Source of the DNA: Massilia sp. BSC265
Lineage (GTDB): Bacteria > Pseudomonadota > Gammaproteobacteria > Burkholderiales > Burkholderiaceae_D
NCBI RefSeq assembly: GCF_000740675.1
Contig: NZ_JPXI01000023.1
Coordinates: 1-64,000 of the forward strand
Length of the DNA stretch: 64,000 nucleotides
Direction: 5' to 3'
A program made the translations under genes and the position numbers. Of the stretch, positions 45,006-53,866 are shown piece after piece; the stretch's first letter is position 1; every line of letters starts with the position of its first letter. Below the pieces are notes generated by a model. That model saw only the letters and a program-made list of their open reading frames with translations, did no database searches and was not told the DNA's origin.

Positions 45006-46295
45006 ATGGACCGACTCCCTCCCCAAGCCCAGGCCGTCACCGGCGCCGCCATGGACGTAGTGCTACCCAAGCGCCGCAGCAAGCTCTACGTGCGCGCCGG
45101 CGTCACGCTCGCCCTGCTGGCCGCCTTCGGCGCCGGCGCCTGGCACTTCATGCCGCACGGCCTGCAGGTCGACGCCGCCGACGTGCGCGTCGCCAGCGCC
45201 GCCACCGGCATCTTCCGCGACGACATCGTCGTGCGCGCCACCGCCCAGCCGCTCAACTCGATCATGCTCGACTCGGTCGAATCCGGCCGGGTCGAGGAAG
45301 TGCTGGTGGAAGACGGGCAGCCGGTCGAGAAGGGCCAGCTGCTGTTCCGCCTGTCGAACCCGCTGCGCAACCTGGCCCTGCTGGAACGCCAGGCCGAACA
45401 GGCGCAGCAGATCTCGAACCTCGCCAATCTGCGCGTGGCCCAGGAAACCAGCCGCAGCGAACACCGCCGTCGCCTGTCCGACCTCGAGTTTGCGGCACAG
45501 CAGGCCGAGAAGCAGCATGTGCGCAACAGCCGCCTGGCCCAGCAGGGCTTCATCTCGGCGGTAGCGCTGGAAGAATCCGCCGACCGGCTGGCGCAGCAGC
45601 GCCGCAACCTGGAGAATGAACGGCGCCGCTTCGAGACCGAAGAAAGTGTGCGCCAGCGCGGCCTGCAGCAGATGGAGACGGCGATCGACGGTTTCGCCTC
45701 CGGGCTGCAGCTGGTCAGCGCCACCGTCGATGCGCTCGCCGTGCGGGCCCCGGCGGCCGGCATGCTGACCGATTTCCGCCTGCAGGTCGGCCAGACCGTG
45801 CAACCCAACCAGAACATCGGCCGCATCGACGACCCCAAGCGCTTCAAGCTTTCCCTGCAGGTCGACGAGTACTACCTGAGCCGGGTGACGCGTGGCCTGG
45901 CAGGCAGCATCACCCAGGACGGCAAGCGCTACCCGCTGCAGGTCAGCGCGGTGTTCCCGCAGATCCGCGAAGGCCGTTTCACCGCCGAGATGGTGTTCAC
46001 GAAGGAGCAGCCCGAGGTGATCAACCCCGGCCAGAGCCTGGATGCCCAACTCACCCTGGGTCAAAGCGCCCAGGCCCTGCTGCTGCCGACGGGCGCGTTC
46101 GTGAACGACACCGGCGGCGCCTGGGTCTTCGTGGTCGACAAGGCCAGCGGCCGCGCCGAGAAGCGCAGCGTGCGCCTCGGCCGCCGCAACAACAGCCACG
46201 TCGAGGTGCTGTCCGGCCTCAGTGCCGGCGAGCAGGTCGTCATTTCCAGTTACGGGCCGTTCGGCAAGGCCGAGCAGCTGCAGATCAATCAATAA
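45006..46295 (+). CDS. MacA-like periplasmic adaptor (membrane fusion protein)
   Basis: This is a 429-residue adaptor that would link an inner membrane ABC transporter to an outer membrane channel. One N-terminal transmembrane helix (about 23-42, YVRAGVTLALLAAFGAGAWH) anchors it. A lipoyl-type domain (VEEVLVEDGQPVEKGQLLFRL), a long helical hairpin (LALLERQAEQAQQISNLANL to the Arg-rich LENERRRFETE), and a beta-barrel domain (LRLQVGQTVQPNQNIG-like region) follow. I start at ATG 45006 after the sigma-54 promoter; an ATG at 45051 is an alternative. It is followed by the ATPase and permease genes. Confidence 0.88.
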   Translation: MDRLPPQAQAVTGAAMDVVLPKRRSKLYVRAGVTLALLAAFGAGAWHFMPHGLQVDAADVRVASAATGIFRDDIVVRATAQPLNSIMLDSVESGRVEEVLVEDGQPVEKGQLLFRLSNPLRNLALLERQAEQAQQISNLANLRVAQETSRSEHRRRLSDLEFAAQQAEKQHVRNSRLAQQGFISAVALEESADRLAQQRRNLENERRRFETEESVRQRGLQQMETAIDGFASGLQLVSATVDALAVRAPAAGMLTDFRLQVGQTVQPNQNIGRIDDPKRFKLSLQVDEYYLSRVTRGLAGSITQDGKRYPLQVSAVFPQIREGRFTAEMVFTKEQPEVINPGQSLDAQLTLGQSAQALLLPTGAFVNDTGGAWVFVVDKASGRAEKRSVRLGRRNNSHVEVLSGLSAGEQVVISSYGPFGKAEQLQINQ

Positions 46296-46328
46296 GTCAC
46301 TTACACAAAAAAAGCGAAAGGAAGCACC

Positions 46329-47009
46329 ATGCTGAAACTCAGGGGCGTCTCCAAGATCCACCAGGCGGGCGAAGTGCAGACCCGCGCCCTCGACCGCGTC
46401 GACCTCGACATCGCGGCCGGCGAATACGTCGCCATCACCGGGCCGTCCGGCTGCGGCAAGTCCACCCTGCTGAGCGTGCTCGGCTTGCTCGACGTCCCGA
46501 ACGAAGGCGACTACTTCTTCGAAGGCCAGAACGTGGCCGGCTGGAGCGAGGCGCGCCTGAACGCGCTGCGCCGCGGGCGGGTCGGCTTCATCTTCCAGAG
46601 CTTCAACCTGATCGAGGAGCTGAGCGTGTACGAGAATGTCGAGCTGGCGCTCGAATACACCGGTATCCCGGCCGCCGAGCGGCGCCGTCGCGTCGAGGTG
46701 ATGCTGGAGCGCCTGGGCGTGGCGCATCGTGCGAAGCACCGTCCGTCCCAGCTGTCGGGCGGCCAGCAGCAGCGGGTGGCGATTGCGCGCGCCCTGGTGG
46801 CCGAGCCAAGCATGCTGCTCGCCGACGAACCGACCGGCAACCTGGACACCGCGCACGGCGACGAAGTGATGCGCCTGCTGCGCAACATCAACGCCGAAGG
46901 CACCACCGTGGTGATGGTCACCCACTCGGCTGCGCACGCCGCCCAGGCTTCGCGCACCCTGCACCTGGTCGACGGCCGCGTGGTGGTCGACGCCCTGCAG
47001 GCAGCATGA
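46329..47009 (+). CDS. MacB/LolD-type ABC transporter ATPase
   Basis: This is a 226-residue ATPase with all ABC motifs: Walker A GPSGCGKST, Q-loop IFQSFNLIEELS, signature LSGGQQQR, Walker B MLLADEPTGNLD and the H-loop VTHSA. The NLIEELSVYENV and PTGNLD features fit the MacB/LolD class, which couples to FtsX-type permeases for mechanotransmission rather than classical import. It lies 33 bp after the adaptor gene and 13 bp before the permease gene, all under the sigma-54 promoter. Confidence 0.93.
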   Translation: MLKLRGVSKIHQAGEVQTRALDRVDLDIAAGEYVAITGPSGCGKSTLLSVLGLLDVPNEGDYFFEGQNVAGWSEARLNALRRGRVGFIFQSFNLIEELSVYENVELALEYTGIPAAERRRRVEVMLERLGVAHRAKHRPSQLSGGQQQRVAIARALVAEPSMLLADEPTGNLDTAHGDEVMRLLRNINAEGTTVVMVTHSAAHAAQASRTLHLVDGRVVVDALQAA

Positions 47010-47022
47010 GGAGCGATCGAAC

Positions 47023-49449
47023 ATGATCCTGCGCGACGCTTTTCGTGATTTCCGCATCGGCTGGCGCCTGCTGGTCAAGGAACCCGGCTACTCGGCCGTG
47101 GTGGTGCTGGGGCTGGCCGTCGGCTTCGCCGCCTGCTTCCTGCTGCTCGGTTACGTGGCCCATTCGCTGTCCTACGACCGCCACATACCGCAGCGTGAAC
47201 AGGTCTACCGCCTCATGCAGAAATGGAATACCGCCGGGGCGAGCGGCAACTGGAACGCTTCGTCCAGCCTGCCGGCGCGCGACGCCGTCGTCGCCAGCGG
47301 CGCGCCGGTGCTGGCCAGCGCCTTCATCGAGAGCGACATCGATGTGCGCTCAGTGTCAAATTCGGGCAGCCAGGTGCAGACGATCAGCCTGACCGTGGTC
47401 GATCCCGACTTCCGTCGCATCATCAACCCGCCGGTCGCCGCGGGCAACCTGGCGGAAGCGCTGGCGCGGCCGGATGCGCTGGCCTTGAGCCGCGAGACCG
47501 CCACCAGGCTGTTCGGCCACGACGACGTCGTCGGCAAGACGGTGCAGGTAGCCGGCCAGCCCTACCGCATTGCGGCGGTGCTGGAAGACCCGCCGGCCGC
47601 CACCACCCTGCCCTTTGCCGCACTGGCGGGCATCAAGACCAGCATCTGGAAGCAGGAGTACCGCCAGCTCGTCACCACCAACTGGGGTTCCTCGCACGGC
47701 GGCGTCTACGTCAAGCTGCCCCCTGGCGCGGACCAGCAGGCCGTGCTCGATTCGGTGCGGCGCGCCATGCTGTCCTCCAGCTTCTACCAGCGCATGAGCC
47801 CGGACCAGATCGCCTCCCTCAACGGCCGCGACCTGATCGACTTCCGCCTCGGTCCCCTGAGCGAAGCCTACCTCGACCCCCTGATCAAGAACCCGTCGCC
47901 GACCCACGGCGACCGCAAGACCATCTTCGGCCTGGCCGCGGTGGGCGTGCTGATCCTGGTGCTGGCCGCCACCAACTATGTCAACCTGGCGACGGTGCGC
48001 ATGGTGCGCCGCCAGCGCGAGATCGCGGTGCGCAAGGTGCTCGGCGCCAGCACCGGCACGGTGAGCCGCCACTTCCTGGCCGAATCGGTGCTGGTGTGCC
48101 TGGTCGCCACGGCGATCGGCCTGCTGCTGGCCTGGCTGCTGCTGCCGGTCTTCTCGGATCTCGTGCAGCGCAAGCTCGACCGCATGTTCACCCCGGTCTC
48201 GATCGGCGCGACCCTGCTGCTGGGTGTGTTGGTGGGGCTGCTGGCCGGCGCCTACCCGGCCTGGTCGGCGATCAAGGTGCGTCCCACCGCGGCCCTGGCA
48301 GGCCGCGGCAACAGCGAGACCGTCGGCGGACTGCGCCTGCGCCGCGTCCTCACCGTGCTACAGTTCGCCACCGCCATGGGCCTGACCAGCCTGACCCTGG
48401 CCGTGGCCTGGCAGACGCGCTACGCCAGCAGCCTCGATCCGGGCTTCGATGCCGGGCCGCTCTTGATCGTGCCGACCGCCGACGACATGCGCAGCGCCAA
48501 CGTGCGCTCCTTCCGCGACGCCGTGGCACGCCTGCCGGGAGTCTCCGGCGTGGCCGTCAGCGACGCGCCGGTAACCACCAACTTCAACAGCACCTCCCTG
48601 CAGCGCGATGGAAGCAGCCCGATCGAAATCAACTGGACCCGCGTCAGCCCGGAATTCTTCGACGTCTACCGGATCAAGCCGGCGGCCGGGCGCCTGTACC
48701 AGGCGGCGCGCGACAAACCCGAGGATGAGAACAAGATCGTCATCAATGAAGCGGGGGCGCGCAAGTTCGGTTTCGCCAGCGCCCAGGACGCGGTGGGCAA
48801 GTTCGTCCGCACGCCCCACGACAACGACGTCATGCAGGTGGTCGGCGTGGCGCCGAATTTGCGCCACCGTTCGGCGCACCAGGAGATGCAGGCCACGGTC
48901 TACTTCCTCGGTGACCAAACCGGCGTGTTCACGGTGCGCGCCGAGCAGGACGGGGCCGCGGTGCAGCGCGCCATCGAGGAACTGTGGCCGCGCTACTTCC
49001 CGAACGACGTGCTGGAAGTGCAGCGCATGTCCGCCCTGTTCGCCTCCAGCTATGCGGACGACCTGCGCCTGGCCAAGCTCCTGGGGGCGTCGAGCGTGAT
49101 CGCCACGGCGATTGCCGCCTTCGGCATCTACGTGCTGGCCGCCTACAGCGTGCAGCGCAAGGCGCGCGAGATCGTGCTGCGCAAGCTGTACGGCGCCGGC
49201 CATGCCGCCATCGGCCGCCTGGTGGCGCGCGAGTTCGTGGTGCTGATCGGGATCGGGGCCCTGTTCGGGCTGCCGATCGCCTTCGTGGCGGTGCAGCGCT
49301 ACCTGGCCGGCTTCACCGAGCAGGCCCCGATCGGCGCCTGGACCTTGACGGCGGCCGTGGTGGTGGCCGCCGTGGTTGCGACGGGTTCGACGGCCCGCCA
49401 CGCGCTGGCGGCGATGCAGATCCGGCCGGCGCAGGCACTGCGCGAGTAA
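47023..49449 (+). CDS. MacB/FtsX-type ABC permease (duplicated)
   Basis: This is an 808-residue permease with eight transmembrane helices in two FtsX halves. Each half has a large periplasmic MacB-like domain followed by three helices with family motifs (REIAVRKVLGASTGTVSRHFLAES and REIVLRKLYGAGHAAIGRLV). The first segment (FRDFRIGWRLLVKEPGYSAVVV) is a typical start. With the adaptor and ATPase it forms a tripartite efflux pump, probably for an antibiotic, peptide or lipid; the substrate is unknown. It ends the operon and is followed by a convergent secreted-protein gene. Confidence 0.93.
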   Translation: MILRDAFRDFRIGWRLLVKEPGYSAVVVLGLAVGFAACFLLLGYVAHSLSYDRHIPQREQVYRLMQKWNTAGASGNWNASSSLPARDAVVASGAPVLASAFIESDIDVRSVSNSGSQVQTISLTVVDPDFRRIINPPVAAGNLAEALARPDALALSRETATRLFGHDDVVGKTVQVAGQPYRIAAVLEDPPAATTLPFAALAGIKTSIWKQEYRQLVTTNWGSSHGGVYVKLPPGADQQAVLDSVRRAMLSSSFYQRMSPDQIASLNGRDLIDFRLGPLSEAYLDPLIKNPSPTHGDRKTIFGLAAVGVLILVLAATNYVNLATVRMVRRQREIAVRKVLGASTGTVSRHFLAESVLVCLVATAIGLLLAWLLLPVFSDLVQRKLDRMFTPVSIGATLLLGVLVGLLAGAYPAWSAIKVRPTAALAGRGNSETVGGLRLRRVLTVLQFATAMGLTSLTLAVAWQTRYASSLDPGFDAGPLLIVPTADDMRSANVRSFRDAVARLPGVSGVAVSDAPVTTNFNSTSLQRDGSSPIEINWTRVSPEFFDVYRIKPAAGRLYQAARDKPEDENKIVINEAGARKFGFASAQDAVGKFVRTPHDNDVMQVVGVAPNLRHRSAHQEMQATVYFLGDQTGVFTVRAEQDGAAVQRAIEELWPRYFPNDVLEVQRMSALFASSYADDLRLAKLLGASSVIATAIAAFGIYVLAAYSVQRKAREIVLRKLYGAGHAAIGRLVAREFVVLIGIGALFGLPIAFVAVQRYLAGFTEQAPIGAWTLTAAVVVAAVVATGSTARHALAAMQIRPAQALRE

Positions 49450-49512
49450 ACCCCTCCTGTCCGAAGCTGGACGAACGAAGGGACGGACGCCGGGATACGT
49501 CCGGCCCTTTGT

Positions 49513-49905
49513 TCAGTGGATGGGTGCTAACGGGCCGGAAGCAGCCGCCACGCCCCTTGGCTGACTGCAGGAGAAATCGGCAGCCATCAGCGGCTCGTCC
49601 TTCAGGCCCTGCTGCAAGCGCCCGACGGGCATCGCGTAACGCGGGCGTACGCTGTCAGTGGTGACGAGGAACACGGTGGCGCTGCCACCGGCGTTGGTCC
49701 GCGACGCGGGGCAGTCGTAGTCCTTCAGGCAATCGGTAGCGACGACTTCCGCCACAACCAGAGTCAGGCTGCCCGCACCGTCTTCGAACTTGGCGTAGGT
49801 GCTTGGCACTTCCCGCGCGAACGGCGACGCCGCCCATGCCGCTTGCCATGGCCCGGCGGCGAGGCTCACGGTCAACAGGATCCATGGTGTGGCGCTGTGA
49901 AACAT
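49513..49905 (-). CDS. Secreted protein of unknown function (130 residues)
   Basis: A signal peptide (about residues 1-25, AAWA) precedes a small beta-rich domain with SLTLVVAEVVATDC, CPASRTNAGGSATVFLV and a C-terminal CSQPRGVAA. Three to four Cys (in DCLKDYDCPAS and FSCSQ) could form disulfides. I do not recognise the family. A distant resemblance to the 170-residue secreted protein at 17100 is seen only in strand pattern. It is a single gene, convergent with the ABC permease. Confidence 0.7.
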   Translation of the reverse strand: MFHSATPWILLTVSLAAGPWQAAWAASPFAREVPSTYAKFEDGAGSLTLVVAEVVATDCLKDYDCPASRTNAGGSATVFLVTTDSVRPRYAMPVGRLQQGLKDEPLMAADFSCSQPRGVAAASGPLAPIH

Positions 49906-50034
49906 GGGACTCCTGGCAGGGTTGGCGGGGAATTCGTCGATGCCGATTGTAGCTTGCCGCCATCCGGCGAAATGCGCGCATTACCACCAGCAGCATCTCT
50001 CCCAAGTGCTTCATCGAGACAGGCGATTTTCCGC

Positions 50035-50688
50035 TCAGCGCAGGTCGCCGGTCTCGAAATAGACGGTGCCGCGCACCGGAACGAGCGCCTCGAGCCGGTC
50101 CTGCGGATTCTCCATCCCAGCCTTGCGGACCGTGAGCGGGCCGGCCGCCGGCGCGGACAGCGCGACGATGTGGTCGTAGTCCGGCCGGCTGTCGATCTCC
50201 TTGACCAGGAAGCGGCCCACCGGCAGGTAGCGCGCCTCCGGGCGGCTGACGGCGGCCGGATCGAGCCGGCGATATACGATCACCTGCTCCACCATGAACC
50301 GTGCTCCGGCATGGGCACGCTTGCCGTCGCGTTCAAAATGGCCCTCGAAAACATCGGCGGCGAAGCTACGCAGGGGCGCGGCGCTGGCCGGGCCCAAGCG
50401 CGACAGTTCGAAGCGCTCCGGCTCGATTGTCCACAACGCAGTTTTCCCGTCCAGCCGGGCGCGCAGTGCGCGCTCCAGTTCCGGGTCGGTCAGCCGCAGC
50501 TTGAGCACCACCTGGTGGTCGTGCGGCGCGCGGAACAGCGGCAGGTGCGAGGCGTACAGGCCGTCGCGATCGCCGAACAGGGCCATGCCATGGGTGCCCA
50601 TGCCGTGGTCGTGCGCATGGGCTGCTCCCACGCCAAGGACAAGCATCAGGAAGAGCGGCCGGAGGAAAGAAGCAAAGCGGCGAATCAT
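50035..50688 (-). CDS. Secreted protein of unknown function, His-rich N-terminus
   Basis: The product is 217 residues from the ATG at 50688, with a signal peptide (about residues 1-23) ending AHAHDHGMGTHG. The mature start is rich in His and could bind metal (copper or zinc). The body carries VVLKLRLTDPELERALRARLDG and YLPVGRFLVKEIDSRPDY. It resembles no family I can name with certainty. It is divergent from the Cys-rich copper-storage-like gene 148 bp away, which supports a metal role, by inference. A TTG five codons upstream is less likely. Confidence 0.7.
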   Translation of the reverse strand: MIRRFASFLRPLFLMLVLGVGAAHAHDHGMGTHGMALFGDRDGLYASHLPLFRAPHDHQVVLKLRLTDPELERALRARLDGKTALWTIEPERFELSRLGPASAAPLRSFAADVFEGHFERDGKRAHAGARFMVEQVIVYRRLDPAAVSRPEARYLPVGRFLVKEIDSRPDYDHIVALSAPAAGPLTVRKAGMENPQDRLEALVPVRGTVYFETGDLR

Positions 50689-50836
50689 GAAATGGAAAGG
50701 CAAAAACTGTAAAGACGGGCATTATGCCGTCCATCGCCGGTTTCCGCTGCCGACACGTCTTTTTCATCGAAGAATCGGACGCTTGGCAGACCGCCATTCA
50801 GCTAGGATGGCCACTCACCACAGCAAGGAGACGATG

Positions 50837-51181
50837 ATGGCCGATTCCGAAATGACAAACGTGCAGTCGTGTATCCAGGCCTGTGCAGAGGCCTTGCGTG
50901 CCTGCCAGGCCTGCGCGGCGGCGGATATCCGCGAAGGCGAAAACAACTGTGCGCTGATCAACCTCGACTGCGCCGACATCTGCGCGGCCACCCTCAACGT
51001 GCTGTCGCGCGGCTCGCCCCACCATGGCGATTTCTGCGCCTTGTGCGCCCACATCTGCCGGGCCTGCGCGGCCGAGTGCGCGAAACACGCCTCCATGCAC
51101 CAGCATTGCGCCGAGTGCCAGGCGGCATGCGAGCACTGTGCCGCCGAGTGCGACAAGCACGCGCGCGAACGCCACATCTGA
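50837..51181 (+). CDS. Four-helix-bundle Cys-rich copper-storage-like protein (Csp3-type)
   Basis: The product is 114 residues with 17 cysteines arranged in CxxxC and CxxC pairs along four helices (CIQACAEALRACQAC, CALCAHICRACAAEC, CAECQAACEHCAAEC). This is the DUF326/Csp fold, where the Cys line the inside of the bundle and bind many Cu(I) ions. It has no Tat or Sec signal, so it should be cytosolic like Csp3. AAGGAG is six bases before ATG 50837; ATG 50834 is only three bases away and adds one Met. It stands divergent from a His-rich secreted protein. Confidence 0.9.
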   Translation: MADSEMTNVQSCIQACAEALRACQACAAADIREGENNCALINLDCADICAATLNVLSRGSPHHGDFCALCAHICRACAAECAKHASMHQHCAECQAACEHCAAECDKHARERHI

Positions 51182-51268
51182 GCAGTCCGGCAGCCGGCTG
51201 CGCCTCCCCTGGCCCTCTGTCTTCCCAAGGGCGGGCCGGCACCGAATGCCTGTCAGTCAGGAAGAACT

Positions 51269-51402
51269 GTAGGGTGGGCGGGGTAATGCCGGGCAATGCC
51301 CGGAATTACAAACGCCCACGCGGTGATAGTCAAGATACGAAAAATCGTACGGGCTGCAGTACTGTGATTTGACCGCGTGGGCGGGAGACCCGCCCACCCT
51401 AC
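51269..51402. repeat. Pair of inverted REP-like GTGGGCGGG hairpins
   Basis: Element A (51269-51323) opens GTAGGGTGGGCGGG and closes ACGCCCACGCGGT, with a nested hairpin CCGGGCA/TGCCCGG in its loop. Element B (51372-51402), in the opposite orientation, is ACCGCGTGGGCGGG, loop AGA, CCCGCCCACCCTAC. The two face each other, as in BIME-type arrays. The arms match those at 12183 and 12286. They occupy the intergenic space after the Csp gene. Confidence 0.8.
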
Positions 51403-51468
51403 GGATGAGCGGCGCCTCTTAAGTGACCGGCATGAGGCCGGCACCCTGTTGTCGTGGGCGTGCGCCGA

Positions 51469-51496
51469 TTTAACGCGTTCTTAACGCGTCGGTAAC
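51469..51496 (+). promoter_or_regulatory. Three 11-bp-phased YTTAAC repeats upstream of the sulfatase
   Basis: TTTAAC (51469-51474), CTTAAC (51480-51485) and GGTAAC (51491-51496) are separated by GCGTT and GCGTC, giving an 11-bp period. This is the layout of OmpR/PhoB-family binding sites and resembles PmrA/QseB-type CTTAA boxes. It lies 156 bp before the sulfatase start. No cognate two-component pair is in the window. Confidence 0.65.
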
Positions 51497-51651
51497 GCCG
51501 GACTGATCCATTGCCCCTTAGCATCGACTATGATCCGTGCATACATATGCATATGGGCAGATGAACTTGCGGCGCTCATCCGTGTCGCAAGCAAGGGGCA
51601 TCGCTTGGCGATGTGTGTTCCACGTCAACCAGGCGTCGCAACGCGATTTCC

Positions 51652-53649
51652 ATGTTTCCACAAGCATCGAGCATTACCCCGCAAGACAAGACGCCGTCCG
51701 CACGGCTGGCGCGCCTCACCCGCTGGGCAGGTCCGTACGCCAGCCTGCTGCAGATGCTGCTCCTCGGACTGGCCATCCTCACCCTGTCGCGCATCGCCCT
51801 GGCTGCCTGGCAGTGGGAACGGGTACAGGCGACCGGCATCTCGGCCGCGCTGTTCCTGCAAGGCGTCCGGGCCGACCTGATCCTGCTCGGCTATTTCCTG
51901 GCCATCCCGCTGCTGCTGGCGCCCCTGTTCGCGCACCGCTTCGCGGCCCGCTTCTGGCGCACGGCCATGGTTGCCTGGGCTACCTTCGCCCTCGTCTTCA
52001 TCGTCTTCATGGAACTGTCCTCGCCGCAGTTCATCATGCAGTACGACGTCCGCCCGAACCGGCTGTTCATCGAATACCTGGCCTATCCGCACGAAGTGTT
52101 CGCCACGCTGTGGAACGGGTTCCGCACCGCCCTGCTGCTGGGCGTGGGCTTCACCGCGATCCTCGCCGTGCTGCTCTACCGGCTGCTGCAGCGCGCCTCG
52201 ACCGGCATGAGCATGTGGCCATCGCGCAAGCTGCTGCTGCTCTGGCCCCTGTTCTGCTTGATCGTCTTCGCGCAGGTACGCTCGACCCTCGGGCACCGCC
52301 CGGCCAACCCCGCCCTGTTCGCCCTTACCGGCGACTCGATGGTCAATTCCCTGATCATCAACTCGGCCTGGTCGGTGTTCGACGCCATCGGCTCGATGCG
52401 CAAGGAGGCGGCGTCCTCCGAGATCTATGGCGACATGCCGCGCGCCAGGGTGCTCGAACAGGTGCGCGCGGCCCCTTGGCTGGCCGGGGCGCGCTTCGAC
52501 AACCTGCAGCTGCCCACCCTGCACCATCAAGCGGCCGCCATCACCCGCCGGCGTCCGCTGAACCTCGTCATCGTGCTGGAGGAAAGCCTGGGCGCCACCT
52601 TCGTGCAGTCGCTGGGCGGCCTGCCGGTGACGCCGGAGCTGGAAAAGCTCAAGCACGAAGGCTGGTGGTTCGAGCAGCTGTACGCCACCGGGACGCGCTC
52701 GGTGCGCGGCATCGAAGCCGTGGTGGCCGGCTACGCCCCGACGCCGGCGCGCAGCGTGGTCAAGCTGTCGCTGGCCCAGCAGAACTTCTATACGCTGGCG
52801 GCCGGCCTCGGCCAGCAGGGCTACCACACCGAGTTCGTGTACGGCGGCGAGGCGCACTTCGACAACATGCGCAGCTTCTTCACCGGCAACGGCTTCCAGA
52901 AGATCGTCGACATCGCCCAGATGCGCCCGTCCTTCGTGGGCAGCTGGGGCGCCTCGGACGAGGACCTGTTCGACAAGTCGCTGGAACGCCTCAAGCAGCT
53001 GCACAGCGCGAAGAAGCCCTTCTTCAGCCTGATCTTCACCTCGTCCAACCACGAGCCCTTCGAATTCCCGGACGGGAAGATCACGCTGCATGACCCGGAG
53101 AAGCAGACGGTTAACAATGCCGTGAAATATGCCGATCACGCCCTCGGCAGGTTCATCCGCGAGGCAAAGAAGCAGGACTATTGGAAGGACACCGTGTTCC
53201 TGATCGTGGCCGACCACGACAACCGGGTCTACGGCAATGCGCTGGTGCCGATCAAGAAGTTCCACATTCCGGGGCTGATCCTTGGCGCCGACATCCAGCC
53301 GAAGCGGATCGCCACCATCGCCAGCCAGATCGACCTGGCCCCGACCCTGCTGTCGCTGCTGGGCGTGTCGAGCACCCACCCGATGATCGGGCGCGATTTC
53401 GTACGTGACAGCACCACGCCGGGCCGCGCCCTGATCCAGTTCGACAACCTGTTCACCTGGCTGGAAGGTTCCTCGGCTACCATCCTGCGCCCCGGCAAGG
53501 CGCCCTTGCTCGGCCGCTACGATGCGGCCACCGGCGTGCTCGATCCGTTTTCAGGCAAGCCGAGCCGGGCCCAGGTCGACCAGGCAATGGCGCACGTGAT
53601 GCTGCCCTCGCTGCTGTACCGCGAGCAGCGTTACCGGCTGGGACCTTAG
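51652..53649 (+). CDS. LtaS-like membrane sulfatase (phospho-group transferase family)
   Basis: The product is 665 residues. Five N-terminal transmembrane helices (about 30-235) precede a periplasmic alkaline-phosphatase-fold domain. Family motifs are LNLVIVLEESLGATF (likely Thr316 nucleophile), GTRSVRGIEAVVAGY, FFTGNGFQKI, FTSSNHEPFEFP and VADHDNRVYG. Members such as LtaS, OpgB or CptA-like enzymes transfer phosphoglycerol or phosphoethanolamine. The exact donor and acceptor are not readable. ATG 51652 gives the first helix at the right distance. Phased YTTAAC repeats upstream suggest control by an envelope-stress two-component system. Confidence 0.87.
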   Translation: MFPQASSITPQDKTPSARLARLTRWAGPYASLLQMLLLGLAILTLSRIALAAWQWERVQATGISAALFLQGVRADLILLGYFLAIPLLLAPLFAHRFAARFWRTAMVAWATFALVFIVFMELSSPQFIMQYDVRPNRLFIEYLAYPHEVFATLWNGFRTALLLGVGFTAILAVLLYRLLQRASTGMSMWPSRKLLLLWPLFCLIVFAQVRSTLGHRPANPALFALTGDSMVNSLIINSAWSVFDAIGSMRKEAASSEIYGDMPRARVLEQVRAAPWLAGARFDNLQLPTLHHQAAAITRRRPLNLVIVLEESLGATFVQSLGGLPVTPELEKLKHEGWWFEQLYATGTRSVRGIEAVVAGYAPTPARSVVKLSLAQQNFYTLAAGLGQQGYHTEFVYGGEAHFDNMRSFFTGNGFQKIVDIAQMRPSFVGSWGASDEDLFDKSLERLKQLHSAKKPFFSLIFTSSNHEPFEFPDGKITLHDPEKQTVNNAVKYADHALGRFIREAKKQDYWKDTVFLIVADHDNRVYGNALVPIKKFHIPGLILGADIQPKRIATIASQIDLAPTLLSLLGVSSTHPMIGRDFVRDSTTPGRALIQFDNLFTWLEGSSATILRPGKAPLLGRYDAATGVLDPFSGKPSRAQVDQAMAHVMLPSLLYREQRYRLGP

Positions 53650-53799
53650 ACATACATATCCCGAAACAAAACCGCAACAAAGTCGCTGGTCTTCGGCTGA
53701 TTATTCAGCTTGGGTTCCTGCTAATATTGGTTGTCCCGCTGGCCTTGCTATTTCGTCGCGGGTGCAATATGCAGCGCTCTCCCAACCGAGGATAAGAAG

Positions 53800-53865
53800 A
53801 TGGACGCCAGAACGCCAGCCTTGATTGCCTGCACACCTTTGCCCTCCAGCGGGGATGGACGCTGA
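53800..53865 (+). CDS. Possible 21-codon leader ORF before dsbD
   Basis: ATG 53800 has an AAGAAG-like site. The frame (MDARTPALIACTPLPSSGDGR) ends TGA at 53863-53865, one base before the dsbD ATG at 53867. This is the layout of a translationally coupled leader. Sequence alone cannot prove it is translated. Confidence 0.3.
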   Translation: MDARTPALIACTPLPSSGDGR

Positions 53866-53866
53866 G

